NCBI RefSeq assembly: GCF_000802245.2
Contig: NZ_CP021080.1
Location: 1,364,001-1,428,000 of the forward strand
Reading direction: 5' to 3'
DNA length: 64,000 nucleotides
From: Streptomyces pluripotens
Lineage (GTDB): Bacteria; Actinomycetota; Actinomycetes; Streptomycetales; Streptomycetaceae
Of the stretch, positions 14,747 through 22,946 are shown in pieces. The first letter of the stretch is position 1; every line of letters starts with the position of its first letter. A program made the translations under genes and the position numbers. Under the pieces are notes generated by a model. The model searched no databases and was not told the origin of the DNA. It saw only the letters and a program-made list of their open reading frames with translations.

Positions 14747-16297
14747 ATGGTTCATCTGCGTTCCAGACGTCGGCTCGTGCTCGCCGTGCCGGTCGCGCTG
14801 TCACTGACCGCCTCGCTCGGCTTCCTGCCGGCGGCGGCATCGGCGGCGGCGCCCGCCACGGCCTCGACGGCACGGGCGGCGGCCACATCGGCACGGGCGG
14901 CGGACGGCCCAAACCTCGCCTACCTGGTCAATACCCGGACGGACCCTCGCACGAGCACCTCGGTACGGCGGGCGATCAGGCGCAACGGCGGTACGGTCGT
15001 GGCCAGTTACGCCAAGATTGGCGTGTTCGTCGTGCATTCCGCGAACCCGGATTTCGGGGTACGGATGCGTGCCGTGCGCGGGGTGCAGTCGGCGGGGGCC
15101 ACGCGTACCGCGCCGCTGAGTGCGACGGGGACGACGGACGAGGGCGCAGTGCAGGTCCTGTCCAAGGCGCAGGCCGCGAGGCTCACCCGCAGCGCGGCGC
15201 CGGGCGAGGAGCCACTGGAGGCGGACCAGTGGGACCTGCGCGCGATCGGTGCCGACCGGGCCGCACGGATCAATCCCGGCAGCAGGAGCGTGACGGTCGG
15301 TGTGATCGACACGGGCGTGGACGACACCCACCCGGACATCGCCCCGAACTTCTCCGCTTCCCAGTCGGCGAACTGCGTGAGCGGCAAGGCGGACACGACC
15401 TATGGCGCCTGGCGGCCGGTGGACGCCGACCACTACCACGGCACCCATGTGGCTGGTGAGATAGCCGCGGCCCGCAACGGCATAGGCGTGGCCGGTGTGG
15501 CACCGGGAGTGCAGGTCGCGAGCATCACGGTGGCCCAGCCGGACTCTACGCAGCTGTTCTACCCGGAGAGCGTGGTCTGTGCCTTCGTGTTCGCCGCCGA
15601 TCACGGCATCGACATCACCAACAACAGCTACTACGTCGACCCGTGGCTGTACAACTGCATGGACGACCCCGACCAGCGCGCCATCGTCGACGCGGTCAAC
15701 AGGGCCCAGTCGTACGCCCAGCGCAGAGGCACGCTCAACGTCGCCTCGGCGGGCAACTCCAACGACGACCTGGATTCGGACGCGCTGGTGGACGACTCCA
15801 GTCCGGACGACACCTCGGCGCGAACCCGGACGGTCGACCCGCACGAGTGCTACGACATACCGACCCAGCTGCCCGGTGTGGTGACCGTGAGCGCGGTCGG
15901 CGTCAACGGCACCAAGTCCTACTACTCCAGCTACGGCCGGGGCGTGGTGGACGTGGCGGGGCCGGGCGGCGACAAGTACCAGATCCCGGACACCCCGTCG
16001 AAGAACGGGCGCATCCTGTCCACCCTGCCGAACAACCGGTACGGCTTCCTGCAGGGCACCTCGATGGCGGCGCCGCACGTGGCCGCGGTGGCCGCGCTGC
16101 TGAAATCGGCCCATCCACACGCTACGCCCGCCCAGTTGCAGGCCCTGCTGAAGGCCGAGGCGGACAACCCGGGGTGCCCGAGCAAACCCTACGACGGCAA
16201 CGGCGACGGCGTGGTGGACGCGACCTGCAAAGGCGGGAAGCGCGTCAACGGCTTCTACGGCTTCGGCATCGTCGATGCGCTGCGCGCCGTCCGGTAG
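14747..16297 (+). CDS. Secreted subtilisin-like serine protease (S8), copy 1
   Basis: A 516-residue subtilase. The N-terminal 34 residues form a signal peptide (basic VHLRSRRR, hydrophobic core, then ASA). An inhibitor-like propeptide follows to about residue 160. The catalytic triad is D188 (VIDTGVDDTHPD), H231 (HGTHVAGEI) and S439 (GTSMAAPHVA), with N337 in the oxyanion-hole position (SAGN). A calcium-site-like loop, DGNGDGVVD, near the end is shared with the next gene. It is the first of two tandem paralogues, 87 bp apart, both exported and with unknown substrates. Confidence 0.93.
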   Translation: MVHLRSRRRLVLAVPVALSLTASLGFLPAAASAAAPATASTARAAATSARAADGPNLAYLVNTRTDPRTSTSVRRAIRRNGGTVVASYAKIGVFVVHSANPDFGVRMRAVRGVQSAGATRTAPLSATGTTDEGAVQVLSKAQAARLTRSAAPGEEPLEADQWDLRAIGADRAARINPGSRSVTVGVIDTGVDDTHPDIAPNFSASQSANCVSGKADTTYGAWRPVDADHYHGTHVAGEIAAARNGIGVAGVAPGVQVASITVAQPDSTQLFYPESVVCAFVFAADHGIDITNNSYYVDPWLYNCMDDPDQRAIVDAVNRAQSYAQRRGTLNVASAGNSNDDLDSDALVDDSSPDDTSARTRTVDPHECYDIPTQLPGVVTVSAVGVNGTKSYYSSYGRGVVDVAGPGGDKYQIPDTPSKNGRILSTLPNNRYGFLQGTSMAAPHVAAVAALLKSAHPHATPAQLQALLKAEADNPGCPSKPYDGNGDGVVDATCKGGKRVNGFYGFGIVDALRAVR

Positions 16298-16384
16298 GTC
16301 GGCCCGCCGTCAGGTGAACGGCACTCTTCCGGTATGTCCCGCACCGCGTGCTTGCACCGCGAACGAACTGGAGAGAACTGACCC

Positions 16385-17902
16385 ATGACCGCGCCCAAGC
16401 TGCGCTACCGCCGCGCCCTCGCCGTCCCGGTCGGGATGGTCCTGGCGACGGCGCTCGCGTTACTGCCCGGCGTCACCGCCGCCGCCGCGGACCACACCCC
16501 GGCGGTCTCCGCCGACGGGCCCGCGCTCAGTTATGTCGTCAACGTCCGCCAGGGGCACGGTGTCCCGACGCGCGTCCGACAAGCGATCGCCCGGGCCGGG
16601 GGGGCGGTGGTGATGGCGTACGACCGGATCGGCGTGATCGTCGTCCACTCGGCCAACCCCGGCTTCGCCGAGGAGATCCGTGCCGTACGCGGAGTGGAGT
16701 CGGCCGGCGCCACACGGCACTCGCCGCTGCCCGCCGGGTCCACCACCGGCGTGGACGCCCCAAAGGTACTGAGCGCCCAGCAGGTCGCCGCCGCCGAGGC
16801 CCCAGCCGGTCAGGACCCGCTGGAGCCGCTGCAGTGGGACCTGCCTGCCATCAAGGCCGACAAGGCGCACGAGAAGACGTTGGGCAGCCGGAACGTCACG
16901 GTCGCGGTCATCGACACCGGCGTGGACGACACCCACCCGGACATCGCACCCAACTTCGACCGCGCGGCCTCAGTCAACTGCGTATCGGGCAAACCGGACA
17001 CGACCTATGGTGCCTGGCGGCCGAGTGCCTCGGAGAGCCCGCACGGCACGCACGTGGCGGGGGAGATCGCGGCCGCGAAGAACGGCGTGGGCATCACGGG
17101 TGTGGCACCGGGCGTCAGGGTGGCCGGGATCAAGGTCGCCGACCCGAACGGGTACTTCTACACGGAGGCCGTGGTCTGCGGCTTCATGTGGGCCGCCGGG
17201 CATCACGTCGACGTGACCAACAACAGCTACTACACCGACCCGTGGTACTTCAACTGCCTGGGCGACCCGGACCAGAAGGCACTCGTCGACGCCATCACCC
17301 GGGCCTCGCGGTATGCGGAGAGGAAGGGCACGGTCAACGTCGCGGCGGCGGGCAACGAGAGGTACGACCTCGCGTCCGGCTCGATCACCGATCCGGTCTC
17401 CCCGAACGACGGCACCCCGTCGGACCGGGTGATCGACCCGCGCGAGTGCTACGACGCACCGGCCCAGCTGCCGGGCGTCGTGACGGTCGCGGCCACCGGC
17501 GCCCAGGGGTTGAAGTCGTCCTTCTCCAACTACGGCCTCGGAGTGATCGACATCGCCGCCCCCGGCGGCGACACCACGGCCTATCAGAAGCCGCAGCCCC
17601 CGGCGACCAGCGGACTCATCCTGGGGCCGCTGCCGGGAGGCAAATGGGGGTACATGGCGGGTACGTCGATGGCCGCGCCGCATGTCGCCGGGGTTGCCGC
17701 ATTGATCAAATCAACTCATCCGCATGCCCCGGCAGCCCTGGTGAAAGCGCTGCTGTATGCGGAGGCCGACGCCACACCGTGCACGGACCCCTACGACATC
17801 AACGGCGACGGCAAGGTCGACGCGGTGTGCGAGGGGCCGAAGAACTACAACGGCTTCTACGGCTGGGGAACGGCTGATGCACTGGCAGCGGTGACCAGGT
17901 AG
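16385..17902 (+). CDS. Secreted subtilisin-like serine protease (S8), copy 2
   Basis: A 505-residue paralogue of the preceding subtilase with the same layout: signal peptide to about residue 35, propeptide to about 150, triad D177, H220 and S428, oxyanion Asn N324, and C-terminal DINGDGKVD and NGFYGWG. The two share long identical stretches around the active site, such as VIDTGVDDTHPDIAPNF, but differ in the prodomain. They arose by tandem duplication and may mature or act together. A strong GC-rich hairpin follows at 17917-17944. Confidence 0.93.
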   Translation: MTAPKLRYRRALAVPVGMVLATALALLPGVTAAAADHTPAVSADGPALSYVVNVRQGHGVPTRVRQAIARAGGAVVMAYDRIGVIVVHSANPGFAEEIRAVRGVESAGATRHSPLPAGSTTGVDAPKVLSAQQVAAAEAPAGQDPLEPLQWDLPAIKADKAHEKTLGSRNVTVAVIDTGVDDTHPDIAPNFDRAASVNCVSGKPDTTYGAWRPSASESPHGTHVAGEIAAAKNGVGITGVAPGVRVAGIKVADPNGYFYTEAVVCGFMWAAGHHVDVTNNSYYTDPWYFNCLGDPDQKALVDAITRASRYAERKGTVNVAAAGNERYDLASGSITDPVSPNDGTPSDRVIDPRECYDAPAQLPGVVTVAATGAQGLKSSFSNYGLGVIDIAAPGGDTTAYQKPQPPATSGLILGPLPGGKWGYMAGTSMAAPHVAGVAALIKSTHPHAPAALVKALLYAEADATPCTDPYDINGDGKVDAVCEGPKNYNGFYGWGTADALAAVTR

Positions 17903-17916
17903 GCCCGGGCCCGGGT

Positions 17917-17944
17917 GGGCGGCCGGGCACGCCCCCGGCCGCCC
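17917..17944 (+). terminator. Terminator after the subtilase pair
   Basis: Perfect 11-bp arms GGGCGGCCGGG and CCCGGCCGCCC around a 6-nt loop, 14 bp after the stop codon. Confidence 0.65.
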
Positions 17945-18034
17945 GTCGGTGCAGCCCGACCGGCGGGTCCAGCCGGGTCCGCGGGGCGCGGTCCCGCCGA
18001 CAGCGGCGCCCTGCGAACCCGACCGGGCCATAAG

Positions 18035-18047
18035 TTGATTGAATCAA
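18035..18047. promoter_or_regulatory. Palindromic operator-like site upstream of the CoA-transferase gene
   Basis: TTGATT-G-AATCAA is a perfect 13-bp inverted repeat in an otherwise GC-rich region, 17 bp before the ATG at 18065. The AT-rich composition and position suggest a repressor site overlapping the promoter or start region, for example of the MarR type. No regulator gene is adjacent. The 3-bp spacing of TTGAT/ATCAA does not fit the 4-bp spacing of an FNR box. Confidence 0.5.
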
Positions 18048-18064
18048 TAATGCATAGTGCAGTC

Positions 18065-19438
18065 ATGACAGACATCGCTTTCGCGTGGACTGCACTGGGC
18101 GGCGACCCCGCCCTCGTCTCCCGTGTGACGACGGTCGAACGCACGGGCGCCCTCACCGCCCGTCTTCCCGTGCAGCAGCTGGCACGTGCGTGCGTCGGAA
18201 CGTGTGCGCTGGCCGCCGCCGAACTCGCGGCCCGTCGAGCCGGCCTCGCCGAGGTGCCCGCCGTCCGGCTCGACGACGGCGCGGTCGCGACCGCCTTCCA
18301 CAGCGAGCGCCTGCTGCGGGTCAGCGGGCGCGCACCGACGGTCTTCGCACCTCTGTCCCGGTTCTGGCCGGCGGCCGACGGCTGGGTACGCACCCACGCC
18401 AACTACCCCCATCACCGCGCCCGACTGCTCGGTGCGCTGGGTCTACCCGAGGGCGCCTCCGTGGGGGCGGCAGCCGAACGGTTCGCCGAACGCCCGGCAC
18501 TGGAAATCGAGGAGGCGGTCTACGGCGCCGGCGGTCTCGCCGTGGCCCTGCGCACCCCCGAGGAGTGGCAGGCCCACGGGCAGGCCGCCGAGGTGGCCGC
18601 CCGGCCGCTGGCCGAACGCGCACGGCTGGACTCGACCCGCGCTCGTGTACTTCCCCCGCTCGGTCCGGCCGACGCCCTACTACCCGCCTCCGGAGTCCGC
18701 GTCCTCGACCTGACCCGGGTCCTCGCCGGCCCCGTCGCCACCCGCACCCTCGCCCTGCTCGGTGCCGACGTGCTCCGGGTGGACGCCCCGCACCTGCTCG
18801 AACTGCCGGACCTGCACGCCGACACCGGCTTCGGGAAACGGTCGGCGGTCCTCGACCTCGCCGCCTGCGGAACGGCCTTCGAGGAGCTACTCGCCTCGGC
18901 GGACGTCGTGATCACCGGCTACCGGCCGGGTGCCCTCGACCGGTTCGGGCTCTCCCCGCAGGCCCTGATCGCACGGCGGCCGGGCCTGGTGGTGGCGCAG
19001 GTTTCGGCGTGGGGCGGGTACGGGCCCTGGGGCGGGCGGCGCGGTTTCGACAGCCTCGTGCAGGTCGCGACCGGCATCGCGGCGACCGAAGGCTCGGACG
19101 GCCGGCCCGGCGCGCTGCCCGCGCAGGCCCTCGACCACGGCACCGGCTACCTGCTGGCGGCGGCCGTGCTGCGGGCGCTGACCGAGCAGTCGTACGACGG
19201 GCACGGCCGGTGCGTGGAACTGGCGCTCGCGCGGACCGCCCACTGGCTGATGGACGGCATCCGGCCCGCTCCGGCCACGGGCGCCCAGCACACGGGACCA
19301 GAGGCGTGGCTCGCCGAGACGGACAGTACCCTCGGCCGGCTGCGTCACGCCCTGCCACCGCTGTCCTTCGCGGGCGGACCGGCCAACTGGGCCCGGCCTC
19401 CGGTGCCCTGGGGCTCGGACCCGGCCAGCTGGTGGTGA
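18065..19438 (+). CDS. Family III CoA-transferase (CaiB/BaiF type), permuted layout
   Basis: A 457-residue protein of the CaiB/BaiF family, which moves CoA between carboxylic acids. The half that usually comes first is at residues 208-450: GVRVLDLTRVLAGPVATRTL, then RVDAP, GYRPGALDRFGL, and ALDHGTGYLLAAAVLRAL, where D357 fits the catalytic Asp. The first ~200 residues (DGWVRTHANYPHHRARLLGALG...) look like the lobe that normally follows. The start is taken as the ATG at 18065, and an in-frame ATG 15 bp upstream is possible. The acyl substrate is unknown. The gene stands alone between hairpins. Confidence 0.82.
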   Translation: MTDIAFAWTALGGDPALVSRVTTVERTGALTARLPVQQLARACVGTCALAAAELAARRAGLAEVPAVRLDDGAVATAFHSERLLRVSGRAPTVFAPLSRFWPAADGWVRTHANYPHHRARLLGALGLPEGASVGAAAERFAERPALEIEEAVYGAGGLAVALRTPEEWQAHGQAAEVAARPLAERARLDSTRARVLPPLGPADALLPASGVRVLDLTRVLAGPVATRTLALLGADVLRVDAPHLLELPDLHADTGFGKRSAVLDLAACGTAFEELLASADVVITGYRPGALDRFGLSPQALIARRPGLVVAQVSAWGGYGPWGGRRGFDSLVQVATGIAATEGSDGRPGALPAQALDHGTGYLLAAAVLRALTEQSYDGHGRCVELALARTAHWLMDGIRPAPATGAQHTGPEAWLAETDSTLGRLRHALPPLSFAGGPANWARPPVPWGSDPASWW

Positions 19439-19530
19439 GACGTTCGGAACCCGCGGCGCCACAGGGACGGTCCGCTCCGCGGACGCCTGCGCCCCCAGCC
19501 GGCGGGCTCCTCACGGCCTGCGGATGCCCC

Positions 19531-19566
19531 GGACGAGCTGCCGCCGCACCTGGGGGCAGCTCGTCC
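19531..19566 (+). terminator. Strong 12-bp hairpin after the CoA-transferase gene
   Basis: Perfect arms GGACGAGCTGCC (19531-19542) and GGCAGCTCGTCC (19555-19566) around a 12-nt loop, in the 287-bp convergent region between the CoA-transferase and alcohol dehydrogenase genes. Nothing else was seen in that region. Confidence 0.75.
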
Positions 19567-19725
19567 GGAGCGACACCCCGTGTCGGCAACGCCCGACGTG
19601 GCCGATGTGGTACCAGCCGTGTGTGCACCCGCGCCGGCCGGGGCGACCGCCCTGGGGCAGTGACCGCGGTCCCCGTCATCGTCCCGGCACCGTTGCTGCC
19701 GATCAGCCGGATTCGCGCCCTGGCG

Positions 19726-20775
19726 TCACGAGTCGTTGACGACGAGAACCTTGAGCGCGGTGCGCTCGTCCATCGCCTTGTAGCCCTCGGGGACATCCTC
19801 GACGCCGACGGTCATGTCGAACACCGGCGAGGGGTCGATCGTGCCGTCGAGGACATCGGGCAACAGGTCGGGGATGTAGGCACGGACGGGGGCGACACCG
19901 CCGCGCAGCGCGATGTTCCGCCCGAACATGACCCCGAGGTCCAGGCCGGTGCCGCTGCCGTGGGGCACGCCCACGAAGCCGATCGCGCCACCGTCACGGG
20001 TGATGTTGACGGCCGTCCGCATGGACTGCTCGGTGCCGACCGCCTCGATGACCGCATGCGCGCCCTGCCCACGGGTGAGTTCCCGGACGGCCTCGACGGC
20101 CGCGTCCCCGCGCTCAGGCACCACATCGGCGGCGCCGAAACGGCGGGCTATGTCGGTGCGGGTCTGGTGCCGGCCCAGGGCGATGATCCGCTCGGCGCCC
20201 AGCCGCCCGGCCGCCAGCACCGCACACAGGCCGACCGCGCCGTCGCCGACGACGGCAACCGTGGCACCGGGGCGGACGCCCGCGCCGAGGGCGGCGTGGT
20301 GGCCGGTGCCAAGGACGTCGGAGAGGGTCACCAGGGCGGACAGCAGGCCTTCGTCGGAGGCCGCTTCCTTGGGGAGCTGGACGAGCGTGCCGTCGGCGAA
20401 CGGTACGCGCACGGCTTCGCCCTGGCCGCCGTCGTGACCGACGGAACCCCAGAAGCCACCGTGCTCACAGGAGGTCGTCAGCCCCTCACGGCAGTAGTCG
20501 CAGACACCGTCGGACCACTTGAAGGGCGCGACCACCAGGTCGCCGCGGCGGACGGTGCGCACCTCGGGGCCGGTCTCCTCGACGACGCCGAGGAACTCAT
20601 GGCCGATGCGCTGACCCGGCTGCCGGACGGCGTCGCCCCGGTACGCCCACAGGTCACTGCCGCAGATGCAGGCGCGCAGCACGCGCACCACGGCATCGGT
20701 GGGCAGTTGCACCGCAGGCTCGGGCACGTCCTCCACCCGCATGTCGTAGGGGGCGTGGATGGTGGTGGCGCGCAT
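19726..20775 (-). CDS. Zinc-dependent alcohol dehydrogenase family protein
   Basis: A 349-residue medium-chain dehydrogenase/reductase. The catalytic-zinc region reads ACICGSDLWAYRG near residue 35 and GHEFLG near residue 60. The lobe that often binds a structural zinc keeps three Cys (VCDYCREGLTTSCEHGG), and the first of the usual four is missing. The Rossmann fold follows at VAVVGDGAVGLCAVLAAG. The substrate is unknown. The layout resembles the L-threonine dehydrogenase-like/formaldehyde dehydrogenase-like branch. The start MRATTIHAPYDMRVEDVPEP is typical of the family. It is transcribed alone, convergent with the CoA-transferase gene. Confidence 0.88.
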   Translation of the reverse strand: MRATTIHAPYDMRVEDVPEPAVQLPTDAVVRVLRACICGSDLWAYRGDAVRQPGQRIGHEFLGVVEETGPEVRTVRRGDLVVAPFKWSDGVCDYCREGLTTSCEHGGFWGSVGHDGGQGEAVRVPFADGTLVQLPKEAASDEGLLSALVTLSDVLGTGHHAALGAGVRPGATVAVVGDGAVGLCAVLAAGRLGAERIIALGRHQTRTDIARRFGAADVVPERGDAAVEAVRELTRGQGAHAVIEAVGTEQSMRTAVNITRDGGAIGFVGVPHGSGTGLDLGVMFGRNIALRGGVAPVRAYIPDLLPDVLDGTIDPSPVFDMTVGVEDVPEGYKAMDERTALKVLVVNDS

Positions 20776-20896
20776 GGCGAGGATCCTTCGGGTGTGTGAT
20801 CGTGCGGGTTCGCACGGGGTCGTACGAGGCTCGGGTGGGAGCGCGTTCCACCGTACGCCGCCGGTGCGGGCCACGTGCCTGTGGTCCGCGCGCGCA

Positions 20897-21607
20897 TCAC
20901 ACCCCGGCTGCTCCCAGCAGGCTCCCCGCCCCGTAGGTGACCCCCATCGCGAGCGCGCCGCCCGCCACGTTGCGCAGCACCGCCCGTCTCGGGGCCGCAG
21001 CACCGAGGCGGGCGCTGGTCCACCCGGTGAGGACGAGGGCGCCCAGCACGCAGACCACGGTGACCGTCAGCCGCCAGTCGGCCGGCGGCAGGACGATGGC
21101 CAGCAGGGGCAGTAGTGCACCCGCGGTGAAGGCCAGGAAACTCGCCCAGGCCGCGTGCCAGGGGTTGGCCAGTTCGTCCGGGTTGATGCCGAGTTCCACG
21201 CGCGCGTGGGCCTGTAGCGGGTCCCGCGCGGTGAGTTGCTCGGCGGCGTCGCGGGCCACTGCGCGGGACAGGCCGCGCTCCTCCAGCAGCCCGGTCAGCT
21301 CCTCCAGTTCGGCGTCCGGCTGATCGCGCAGTTCCCGTTTCTCCAGAGCCAGCGCGGCCAGCTCGGAGTCGCGCTGGGTGGAGACGGAGACGTACTCGCC
21401 GGCTGCCATGGACATCGAGCCGGCGAGCAGGCCGGCCAGTCCGGCCGTGAGCAATGCGGACCGGTCTCCGGTCGCACCGGCCACACCGACGACGATTCCG
21501 GCGGTGGAGACGATGCCGTCGTTGGCACCCAGCACGGCGGCCCGGAGCCAGTTCAGCCGTGAGCCGAGCGCGCCGGTGTGGGCCTCTTCGTGGGTGGGTT
21601 CGGTCAC
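20897..21607 (-). CDS. VIT1/CCC1 family transporter
   Basis: A 236-residue membrane protein of the VIT1/CCC1 (vacuolar iron transporter-like) family, which exports Fe(II) or Mn(II) from the cytosol in characterised members. The first segment carries LNWLRAAVLGANDGIVSTAG, then MSMAAGEYVSVSTQRDSE, the family's hallmark. A charged helical metal-binding insert (ELEELTGLLEERGLSRAVAR) follows. Three more membrane segments lie in the C-terminal half. The GTG start at 21607 fits the family start but has no visible ribosome-binding site. It lies just downstream of the catabolic operon but 100 bp away, so it is probably separate. Confidence 0.88.
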   Translation of the reverse strand: MTEPTHEEAHTGALGSRLNWLRAAVLGANDGIVSTAGIVVGVAGATGDRSALLTAGLAGLLAGSMSMAAGEYVSVSTQRDSELAALALEKRELRDQPDAELEELTGLLEERGLSRAVARDAAEQLTARDPLQAHARVELGINPDELANPWHAAWASFLAFTAGALLPLLAIVLPPADWRLTVTVVCVLGALVLTGWTSARLGAAAPRRAVLRNVAGGALAMGVTYGAGSLLGAAGV

Positions 21608-21707
21608 AGGAAGGAGGATCCCATCCCCGGGGGTGGCTGCGCCGCACCGACGCTCCCTGGGCGTCGCTGCGGCCGTCGCTGCCAACCTGACGGGTCCGCG
21701 TCCGGCG

Positions 21708-22946
21708 TCACCACACCCGCACCGACGCTCCCCGTGCGAACACCGGGCTGGTCGCGTCGGCAGGTGGCTGTGCCAGCGGCTCGGCGATCTCCGCCACCGT
21801 CGGGCCCACCTTCGCCGCGATGGGGTCCAGAAGACCGAGGTCGAAGCCGTAGACACGGGCCGCGTTGCCGCCGAGCATGGCCGCTGCCTCCGCGCGCGGT
21901 ACGTCCGCGTAGGCGAACCGCAGGGCCTCGCGGGTGTACGGGAAGGTGCCCTCGTCGTGCGGGTAGTCGCTGCCCCACATGATCTTGTCGACGCCGATGC
22001 GCTCACGCAGCGGAACCTCGTGGGGGCGCATGAAGCTGGCTCCGACGAAGCAGTGGTCCCGCCAGACCCCGGACGGCGGTGCGCCCACGCCGGCGGCCAG
22101 TCCGACGCCGAACCTGGCCTCGGCGGTGGCGGTCCCGGACTCCTGCGTGGCCGCGTCCGCCAGGCGGCCGTGGTAGTAGTCCAGCATGTCCAGCACTCCG
22201 GGGATCCAGCCGGAACCCTGCTCGGTCAGGACCAGCTTCAGCTCCGGGTGGCGGTGGAAGACGCCGCCGAACGCCAGGTGCCACAGGACGCGGTGGGAGA
22301 ACCAGGTCGTCTCCACCATGAAGACCGCACGGGCGGCCGGCTCCTCGCCGAGCGGCGGGGAAGCCGAACCGGCGTGGTGGTTGACGGGCACGCCGAGTTC
22401 GGCGCAGACCGCCCAGATCGGGTCGTACGTCCGTGAGTACAGTTCGGGCAGGCCCGAACCAGGCGGGGTGCCGGGCAGCATCAGCCCGCCCCTGAGGCCT
22501 GCCGACGCGGCCCAGCGGATCTCCTTGACCGCCTCCTCGACATCCCCCAGAAGGATCTGGAAGACGCCTGCCCGGCGGCCCGGTGCGGCCGCGCAGAAGT
22601 CCGCGAGCCAGCGGTTGTGTGCGCGCAGGCCCGCCCAGCGCCGCTCGAAGTCCCCGGCGTTCGGGGGTGGGGCCATGAGCGAGCCGGACGGGAAGAACGG
22701 CGGGATGGTGTTCGGGAAGATCACCTCCGCGACGATCCCGTCCGCCTCCAGCTCCGCCAGACGCCGGTCCGAGTTCCAGTTCCGGTCGGCGGAGTCGGCG
22801 AGCAGGTCCTCGTGGGGGTTGACGTAGGTGGCCGCCCAGACGTCGAAGTCGTCGTAGTGACGCTTCTCCAGGTACGGCTTGTAGTCGAGGAGGTCGGCGC
22901 CGGCGTGACAGTCGGCGGAGATGACGGTGTACCTGTCGTCGCTCAT
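21708..22946 (-). CDS. Amidohydrolase-family (ACMSD-like) metal-dependent hydrolase, copy 1
   Basis: A 412-residue TIM-barrel protein of the amidohydrolase-2 superfamily, which includes aminocarboxymuconate semialdehyde decarboxylase and resorcylate decarboxylases. The N-terminal metal-site region is ISADCHAGADL, with only one His instead of HxH. The C-terminal Asp ligand is in WGSDYPHDEGTFP. The start overlaps the stop of the neighbouring amidohydrolase by 4 bp (ATGA), so both are co-translated. It is the last gene of the four-gene catabolic operon starting at 25923. The reaction (hydrolysis or decarboxylation) cannot be decided from the sequence. Confidence 0.82.
   Translation of the reverse strand: MSDDRYTVISADCHAGADLLDYKPYLEKRHYDDFDVWAATYVNPHEDLLADSADRNWNSDRRLAELEADGIVAEVIFPNTIPPFFPSGSLMAPPPNAGDFERRWAGLRAHNRWLADFCAAAPGRRAGVFQILLGDVEEAVKEIRWAASAGLRGGLMLPGTPPGSGLPELYSRTYDPIWAVCAELGVPVNHHAGSASPPLGEEPAARAVFMVETTWFSHRVLWHLAFGGVFHRHPELKLVLTEQGSGWIPGVLDMLDYYHGRLADAATQESGTATAEARFGVGLAAGVGAPPSGVWRDHCFVGASFMRPHEVPLRERIGVDKIMWGSDYPHDEGTFPYTREALRFAYADVPRAEAAAMLGGNAARVYGFDLGLLDPIAAKVGPTVAEIAEPLAQPPADATSPVFARGASVRVW

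Noticed and set aside
18035..18047. FNR-type site
   Set aside because: FNR boxes are TTGAT-N4-ATCAA. Here the spacer is three bases and no Fnr/Crp gene is nearby.
18085..20799. 904-codon plus-strand ORF
   Set aside because: Overlaps the CoA-transferase out of frame, then runs antisense to the alcohol dehydrogenase. No domain is recognisable.
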